DNA of 64,000 bases. Origin: Ostrinia nubilalis. Its lineage: Eukaryota; Arthropoda; Insecta; Lepidoptera; Crambidae. The DNA lies in contig NC_087096.1 of the NCBI RefSeq assembly GCF_963855985.1, positions 10,540,001 to 10,604,000 on the forward strand. The letters run 5' to 3'. This document shows positions 35,501-44,500 of the stretch, in pieces. Each line of letters begins with the position of its first letter. The first letter of the stretch is position 1. The notes beneath the pieces are model-generated. The model was not told the origin of the DNA and ran no database searches. It saw only the letters and a list, made by a program, of their open reading frames with translations. The translations under genes and the position numbers were made by a program.

Positions 35501-38500
35501 TATAGATAAAATGTCCAATTAAAAAGTAACGTGTAGCACCAGAACTAACGATGATTCGTAGTAAATATCATTTAAAAATGGCCTAACATGTAAATAAACA
35601 ATTTATTTTTTATTTTTCAAACGCGCGGTTACACTGGTGTATGGTTATTGGTTAGTTACATACACGTTGTTTTCTTGCTTAATATTTCCAGAACTTATAG
35701 GTGAATTTAGTATTATGATATTTTCCAAATAAAATACAACGCTGCTTACAAATGTTCAACTTTGTACTCATTGTCGCTCTCAACTCTCAAGGTAGGCGTT
35801 ATTTCACCACACGCACGGAGATAACGATGTTTCAGACTTCAGCGCTCAAGGCAACGGAAATTAGTAAGATCTCGCTCCCAAAATATTAACTCTTTGTTTG
35901 CCAAGTACACAGATACCTTAACTACACAATTACTTTCCAAGAATTGTTTTGAACCTTTTTATTTGGAAATCATTATTCGTTCAGTTAATTAACTGTTTGC
36001 ACTAACAGGAAAATCATATTTCAAAAATATGCTATGTAGGGGCGATGACTCTATTTACAATACGAGTAGATGTTGTTTTGTAACAAAAAGATGGACGGGC
36101 GATGTTTATGTACAGAGCACACTTAAAAAAACAATTAAATTTAATAATGCAACAATATCAATAAATCTTTGAGTCTGTTCGTGCTGTAATTGTTTTTTTT
36201 TGCACATTCGGTAGCAACTACCGCTCAGGTTTTGATTTGATTGGATACGTTCGATTGAGATAATAGCTTGCTGTAATACAGCTACGTCTGGATATAATAA
36301 ATTGTATCGTAAATCATTTATTAACAAGCAATAATATTAACTGAAGTTTATTAACCTGTGGCAATATTTGTATTTAAAGTTTGTACTATGTAATAACTTA
36401 GCAAAATTAATCTGGCCTCCTTTAGTACTCTATGAAGTTATGTACCCACCGACGGTCTTCGAACTTAGACCGCGCGGTAAGGAAGTCTCCTATTATTGCC
36501 GACTTGTTAAGCCCCTCGCCCTATCTTTGCTAACTACAAGGATACCGCATGAACTAACCCGTTCACAAAGTATCAAAGTCTTATCTTGAGGCACGTTAGA
36601 AAGTCATGATCCGTAAAAGAACGAAAGGTATGCAAAAGCAAGCTGAAGTTGCAATGAAAACACTGTGCCAATAGATAGTTCTCCATTAGAGACCTCGCAG
36701 CGATCCCTAACAGTGGAGGGACAAATATAATAAAAATATCATAAAAAGTGCGGCATCTAGTCCCTATTACGGGTGCCAGAGAACGGGTGTAATACATATC
36801 AGAACATTCAGACCAGTACGAAGAAAAATGAGTCCATGCACACAATTCTCTCTGAATTCTTCTACCATCTGGCATAGTAGTCCAGTAAGCGCACCTCTAT
36901 GGAAAGTAGACGTCAAATCCTAGGACCATCAAGCTGAAGAACCAACTGACCTTAAAGCCTGGACTAGTATCAAATCCGTGAAGTCGTGCAGCTCCACGAA
37001 CGCTCTGAGCACCGCCTCATTGAACTCTGAGCGTTCCCCAAGGTAGTCTCCTATCGCTGTTTTGCTGAGACCCTCTCCTTTGTGCAGGAACTGTGCTACA
37101 TCCTCTGGTGTCCTCTGTAGTAGTCCATTTTCATACAGGTATTCGATACCTGGAAAGAACAAATTCAGAATTAAGCATGTGTTATCAATACCAATTGTGA
37201 ATCAAGAAAAAAAACACGTAAAGAGGCCATGTCTAGATTCTATCCTCGTAGAATCTGCTACTAACCTAAAACTTTATGAAAATCAATGTATTGTCAAAAG
37301 CTACTGAAATGCTTTTTGGTATTTCAATAAAGGGGAACATCAAAAACTCGAATTCCATTACAAGTAGGGTTTCTGCTCGAGCCTTCTCGAACTCGAGAAA
37401 ACTCGAGAAATTTGGCTTCATTCGAGACGAGAAAAAAATGACCGGAGCTCGAGAATTCTCGAGTTTCGATTTTGAAGCTTGAATACTCTTGAAAGCCTGT
37501 TTTCTTAGAGAAAAGTAAGTTTTTAATTATTTAATAGGTTAACGTTGCTTTTAGACTGGCCTAGTCTTCCTTTTTTAACTGATTTGATTTGCAATTAATG
37601 ATCTCAATCGAAACTAAGTAAAAATGTTAACCTACGAGTATGCTATACCTATTTATTAAGTATGTTTAACTCTGACTGATTTAAAGACCGAAAAATTTGT
37701 TAACTGTCTGTTAGGTTAGGTACACGTGCCTCCTGGTAATGTTTATTCAAGTCGTTATCTTAAAGAAATTTAAAAAAATATTAAAAAGTGTTTTTTTTAT
37801 TTATAAAAAAAAACTATTAATCGTAATTTGCTATTTGGACTTGTGTCCTTTGGAAAACAAGTGATTCAATTGTAGCTCCAGATTTTTTATTGTTATTTAT
37901 CCTTAAAGTACACGCGACTTTATGACTTTTGTTCCTTTAGTTAATAACTAAGTTATGATTATTAGTTAATATTAATTATGAAAGAAGATTTCATTTTTTG
38001 TTTGTTTCCTTACCAAAATAAGTGGAACTAAATTCTAATATTGATTGTTGTGCATTAAAGTAGGTATATTAGATTAAAAAACCTGTGTTTTTATTAAATT
38101 TCAACCGATTTCAACAGTTTTAATTAAAAGACTCGAGACCCGAGAAAACTCGAGACTTTCGCCTCGAGAATTCCCGAAACTCGAGAAAAAAAATAGGTCG
38201 AGAAATCAGAAACCCTAATTACAAGTTACTTAGAATAGTTTGAAAAATCCAAAGCAAAATGCATTAAATGTAAAATTCACCGTAATACCTATTGTTCTTG
38301 AGTAATGCATCAGGCTGAATGCGGGGTAGTTTTCGAGTGGGCTAAAAGCTTAGAAGAGCGCCGTACAGTACAGTACAGTACAGTCAGTCGTGCTTACAGG
38401 AAAGAGAGCCGTTCGGTTTTTACCGTTTATGGCCTTAGCAAGCCGCTCCACTTATGAGAGTTTCAGGTCGTCAAACAAAGGTATTTCGCATCCCTTTGGT

Positions 38501-41500
38501 TACGAGAACTACTTATTTAGAACTTATGCTCTAGCTCTACATATGGTAAAAGAATCATAGAATTCATAATTCCAGGTTCTGCTGTAGGTGAAATCAAATC
38601 TTTTGAGTTAAATTGTATTATTTAGATCGTTGAGCAAAATTTTTGTAAAATTACTCGCCTGCTTTTCATGTATTTCAGTAGCTTAGCTTTTTAATTTCCA
38701 TTTCGGCAAATTCTGACCTATTTGGAAAAGGGTATCATAGATTGAATGTCGTCAATAATTAATGAATAATACTAGCTCCGAAAAGACATCACGATTCACG
38801 AACTTTTTACGTAGACAGAACCTACGTCTGCCAATGACGTCACTCGCCCACGCGACAGCTCGATAAACGGGTCCCATTTCAACTCTCTTCAATGGAGGTC
38901 TGATTTTATTTATAAACCCAAAAAGGAGATCTCATTCACTCCTTTTAACTACCAATGTTACATAATTTATAATTTTAGCTGAATGCGTATGGAACTCTCT
39001 CCACCCTTTCTCGTTACGTAAGAAACTTTTCAATTATTATTAGTGTAACTGGTAGAACCTTTAATAATATTTTGCTTCACAAAATCTATGTTAAAGTTAT
39101 AACATGGTTCCTACGCGCAAAATTATGGATATCATAATATTTGTGTTTCAGCGAACGATGTTTTTGCAATCGCAGTGTAGGTAAGGTAAAGTCGATTTAG
39201 GGATGATTGGTCAAGTCCGAAAATTTTACTCGTACCTATCTATATTTTAACGTAGACGAAGGTAAAAGCCATGTAACACATAAATCTAGTCTTCGTAGCA
39301 TCATAGAATTATTGTAATTATTCTAAGTAAGTATAGCATGTAATATTATGAAGGTAACCTTAGCAAATAACTAGCTAGAACAAATATGTTCTTGGTAATA
39401 GTGTACCTACACCACTCGTTACAAAATTATCTTTGTCCTCGTTTCATCAACGCTTGCCAATAATCTTGGAACTACCTTCACTTTTTCATTCGTAGAAAAC
39501 TACGAAGTCATTATCCTTGATATCATTGGAAGAGTAGCAATTTATCTTCCGTGTGACAGAAGAAATGGATGTAACAAGAACAACAAAGTCGTGTAAGTTG
39601 TTTTGTGATGTCTGATGTGCAGGCAGCGAAATTGTTAGAGCATGCAAAATTGCAGATGGCTGCATTTGCATCTAGAGTTATATCGCTGTCGCGAGAAGAA
39701 AGGAATCGTGCGGGCGGATGACGTCAACCATCTGATAACAAGCTTGTTAGAAGGTTATTGATGGCTATGTTATTTGTTATTACTATACCGTCACGGTAAG
39801 TAAATTGACATAGGTTTTACGTCGCAGCGCTGAAGTGAACTTACGTGATTAATGAGGAATAATACATTGCTGTTATTGGGCTTCGTCTTTTAAGTTTTTA
39901 CTATAAAATGCCGCAGTTGAACTTTTAAAAGTATGCAATTATGCATATCCCATGGGGATTGAAACCCTCGAAGTCGCGTGCCGGTGTAGAGCAATATTTG
40001 AATTATGCATGCCTATTGCATATGCAGACGATCACACTTGGAATTATGGGTTATGCAATATCACCTTGGGCTTGTAATGCCTATGATAAGGTAATTTGAT
40101 TGATTGATTCCCGATAATATTGAGAATATTTTATTATCGGAATGGAATGTAAAGTTCATATTATGTTTAATTAATTTGTTAATCAAATATAACCGTTATA
40201 AAGTGACAAGTTGATGACTCAGTTACAAATAGAATCAGGTAAATCCAGTCTATAAAATAAAATAGCAAAACCTGGTGGAAGCTGGTCTCATAAAAACTAA
40301 GACAGATTTATTATTTCACGCACGCACGCCTCGCTCGGCTGTAACGAAATGAAATACTATCACGATGTGTATAACCGAATGACGATTTGATTATTCCCAA
40401 AGCATGGTTCCTTTGTCTAAGCCTGTTGAAAAGAAATAGCGTATCTTGGTAGCGTGCACGGAAATATTCATCACTTTCATCCGATTGAAAGTTGTGGATC
40501 TTTGAACATTCTTTAGGCCGACGTCATTAGGAATCGACGAGTGTGCGATACAAAGCTAGTGAGATCTGAGAGTTCTTCTGGAGAGTGGTTGAATGGGAAC
40601 GGAGCTGAAGTAGGTATACAGGCAGAGCGCTTCACGACTGTCTTCGTGACCTAATTACCTAGTGTGAAAGACTTTGTTGACGGCCTTAGTGAGAACACGC
40701 GAGCGCCACTTTACATACATTTGCCGCTGGACTCACGGAAACATTACTAATGTAGCTGGAACTGTGTAAATAACTATGCAAACGAGCACAATAAGGCAAG
40801 TGGGCACGTTCACAGAATTGGTGATTGAAAAGGACCCATAACGAATAGATTGAATGATGTTGAGCATGATGATGTCACCGATACAGTCATGGGTGCGTGC
40901 TGGTATTTATTAACGCCACTATACCAAAACATAATGTTAACACTGGTCACTAACCTTAAATAAAAGTTTACCTTAACCAAATACGACACGTAATGAGTTT
41001 AATATAAATACATCGACAAGGTCACCGCCGTAAATTATTGAGGTTGCAAGTCAAGGATTGATATTGCAAATTGCATCAAATGAAATGAGATATCAAACTA
41101 TCATCCCAGTTGGACGGCGACCACAAGGCCTTAGTGCGTAATAAAGTAACAAAATTAAATGAAACAGACAGGCGTCTTGGTCTTTGCGTCAGCGAGCAGC
41201 CATTTTCGTTTTAAAATATAGTTGAATATCCGCATTTTTCTGCCATGTCGAGAAGAGTTACTGAGAGGTCAATAGGTCTTTAGCATTGTCTTTACTCTTT
41301 AAACAACCAACGTTAGATTTGCGTTGTTGGATGTTCAAACGGCTAACGTTTAAGAAGCAACATTCACTAATTAACAATTTGCAAAACAAAGCGACGTTAA
41401 TTAACTAGAATAAAAAGAAACAAACGTCGCAATGTCGTTAATGAACGAGAAGGCACCACGGTCAATTAAAATTTCCGTATCAGAGGAATTTCACCATCTT

Positions 41501-44500
41501 ATTTTATCAAACAAGGGTCGCTCTACACGCAAATTACCCTAGTAAAAGTAATACTAATGAAGTGTGTTCTTGATTGTATCGCAGGACGCAATAATTTACG
41601 GGATTCCACACAAGGGCCGTTGTATGGCTGGGCAGGTGTAATCATAAAAGTGCAGGAATAGTAATAGAACAATTTTCAGTGTATGCTGACATGCCGACCG
41701 ACCGTGAGAACGGTGCACCTGCCCCCATACCACGCAATGGGCAGTGCAATCAATTTGTCCCTATTATTTTAATTATTATAATATTTGATACAAAAACAAG
41801 CAATTCATGAGGCATCTAAATCAATTAAAATGAAAACTATTAACAAATCACGCCAATAATTTCAGCTTTGGAAACGTGCAACAGGAAAATGTATAGGTTC
41901 ATAAATAATCCAGGTGTTATCGAGAAACAAGAGTTGTTATTGGATGTTATTAATAGAATTAACCCACTTGTTACGGAATTCACTTTTTCTATGACTTACC
42001 TTAAATCAGTCATGATAAATTTATCTCAAAACAATCGCTCCAAAACTTTATAGTTATTTACGTCAGTGTACTTATAAGACTTGGACAGTACTGCGACACA
42101 CCTCATCTTTCAAATGTTGCACATAAAAATTGTTTACACTACCCACATTAGTAAAAATATTTATGTAAAAACTAGCGTTCTTTTAAAAGAACGCTAGTAA
42201 CAAGTGGGTTAACGCAGAAGTTAGTGGCATGATGATGAGATCACGTCACAAATAGATTTGTATAATAATTACACCTATGCATGTAAGATGCAATACGAAT
42301 ATTCGGTCGGTATGATGATGTATACCATTTTGTGTAAAAACAAAAGAATGCTAGTGGTTGATCAACAAAGACCAATCGTTCTTGTGCCTTTAAAATTAAA
42401 TGTGATTTTAGACTGACCTTTCTTTGGGTCCATATTAAATTTCTTCCTGCCTATGCTCATCTGTTTGGCTTTGCTGTTCTGCTTGCACTCCTCCTGGCCG
42501 TCCAAGGCCTCCAACTCGGCAACCACTTCTCCGAGCTCATCTTTGAGTTGCTGTAACAAACAAAAAAAATGCTATAACATAAAGGAACACATACAACAGA
42601 ATATTAATAAGAGCGCGTTGCTTTACAGGCTTCTATTTCATTTTGTTCTTATTTATTATGAAGAAAACAAACGGCGGAGCTTTGCTCACAATTTTAATAT
42701 TATGTTCTCAAAGATATTCGCTTCTTTTATTTCTTGGCTGTACATTCTAGCTGAGATTCTACTTATTTAATACTTGCATGAATGTAATGAAACCAAATGA
42801 AGCCCTATTCATTCAAGCTCGTATTCAAAATCCATAGTTTCATGGGGTTATTCTTCTGTAGTTAACAATGTACATTCCCAGAACATCAGACTGTACTTTT
42901 TGTAGCAAAATTACTCGTAACGTTACTGTTTATGAGGTCATTGTTTACCATTACCAAGATGTGCCGTCATACGTACGAAAAAAAAAGAGAATGCCATGTG
43001 TTTACTTATTGTTTGTACCCCTAACTTTCATCGACATTATGTTTTTTAGAAACATATTTGTTCAGCAGTCTATTAGAAATGGAAATAAGTCTCAAACGTG
43101 AGCAAGTCGCGCGACCACAAGGCAAACCGCATGACAATGTACCAGTAAGAACTGTTGCACCAGTTAGACCGATGGAATTCTGTAGTCAGAAACTAGATCA
43201 CCTGCTCAACGTTACACGTGTTTCTTGCTATTGTTTTTGATTGAAATTTTAAGAATTTTTGGTATGAGACTCTACCAAGGTATCAGAACGCCACCCGCGT
43301 CGTGATTTGGGAACACTTGTTCGCAACGTGGGACTTTTTACAACACCTGAATATCAACAATACAATGTGAAACTGTTGCTTTGTGGAAAGGTGGAAACGT
43401 GTGACAATGTTGCATAAAAATATTTTATGAAAAAGAACAAAGTCAAGTCCCTAACTCTAGCTTGAGTGTTTGATTAATAAATATAATCAGAAGCCTGTTA
43501 TTAAATTGATATATTGTATTGAGGAACAACAAAAAAGACAAATAAATCACTTTTGTATTAATTGACAGCGCCCAATTTTAACTACTATTTTTAATATACT
43601 TAACATGAAAATATCACACATGAATGCTTCTTAATTTGCCGTGGCTAATAAGGCAAAATTGTCGTTTCAACATTTTAAAAGTTTTTTAAAACAATGTTTC
43701 ATTATCGTACCGAGCGCTCGCCAGAAATTGAATTACGCCAGCGTTGAGAGAATACTTCCACCAGGCTTGAAAGGGAGCAATAATTAGAGGATTTCTTTCG
43801 AGAGGCGAATTCGGTAAAATTTAAAAACATCTACGTTGGTTAAACTTGCAAACGAAACAAAGTAAAAAACCATCTCAGAGACCATACGTATTCCAGAGTA
43901 AAATTCTCCAAAGAAATTAATAAAGCAATTAATGAAATGAAATCTGAATGGTATACCATTTTGATCCGATTAATACCAATACAAATGCGGCAAATTGGAT
44001 TATTTGTTAAAGCACAAACAATGGTGGTTGTATAATCCATCAGGTTATACACAATCCGCTCAAGGCACCAATGTGATTGCTAAATTCGCACGTGTGAGAA
44101 CCGTAATGCGATACTTCGTGGAAATATTGATGGTAATTTACTGCCATAAGCTAACAAACCGATTTTTAACGATTTAATTTAAATATAAATTAACACAGTA
44201 ATAATACTGATAGATTCTACATTCGACTCATGGGATAGGGAAGTGGATAACACAAAATAAAGTACAAGAACATTGAAAATGTGACGTTCACTACTAATAT
44301 TTCCGCCAAAAACAAATATAGCTGCTGCTTATATTAGAATTATGAGCAGCTAAATTGAAACCGTATATTGATAACCTAAACAGTGGGTAAACACAAACAA
44401 CGACTGGCATTGAATTTTAATGAAAAAGGAAGATTTGCAAACACATTTGAATATATTGGACGGAGAACCAGTTTGGAGGATTTTCCAGTTTACCCAGTCC

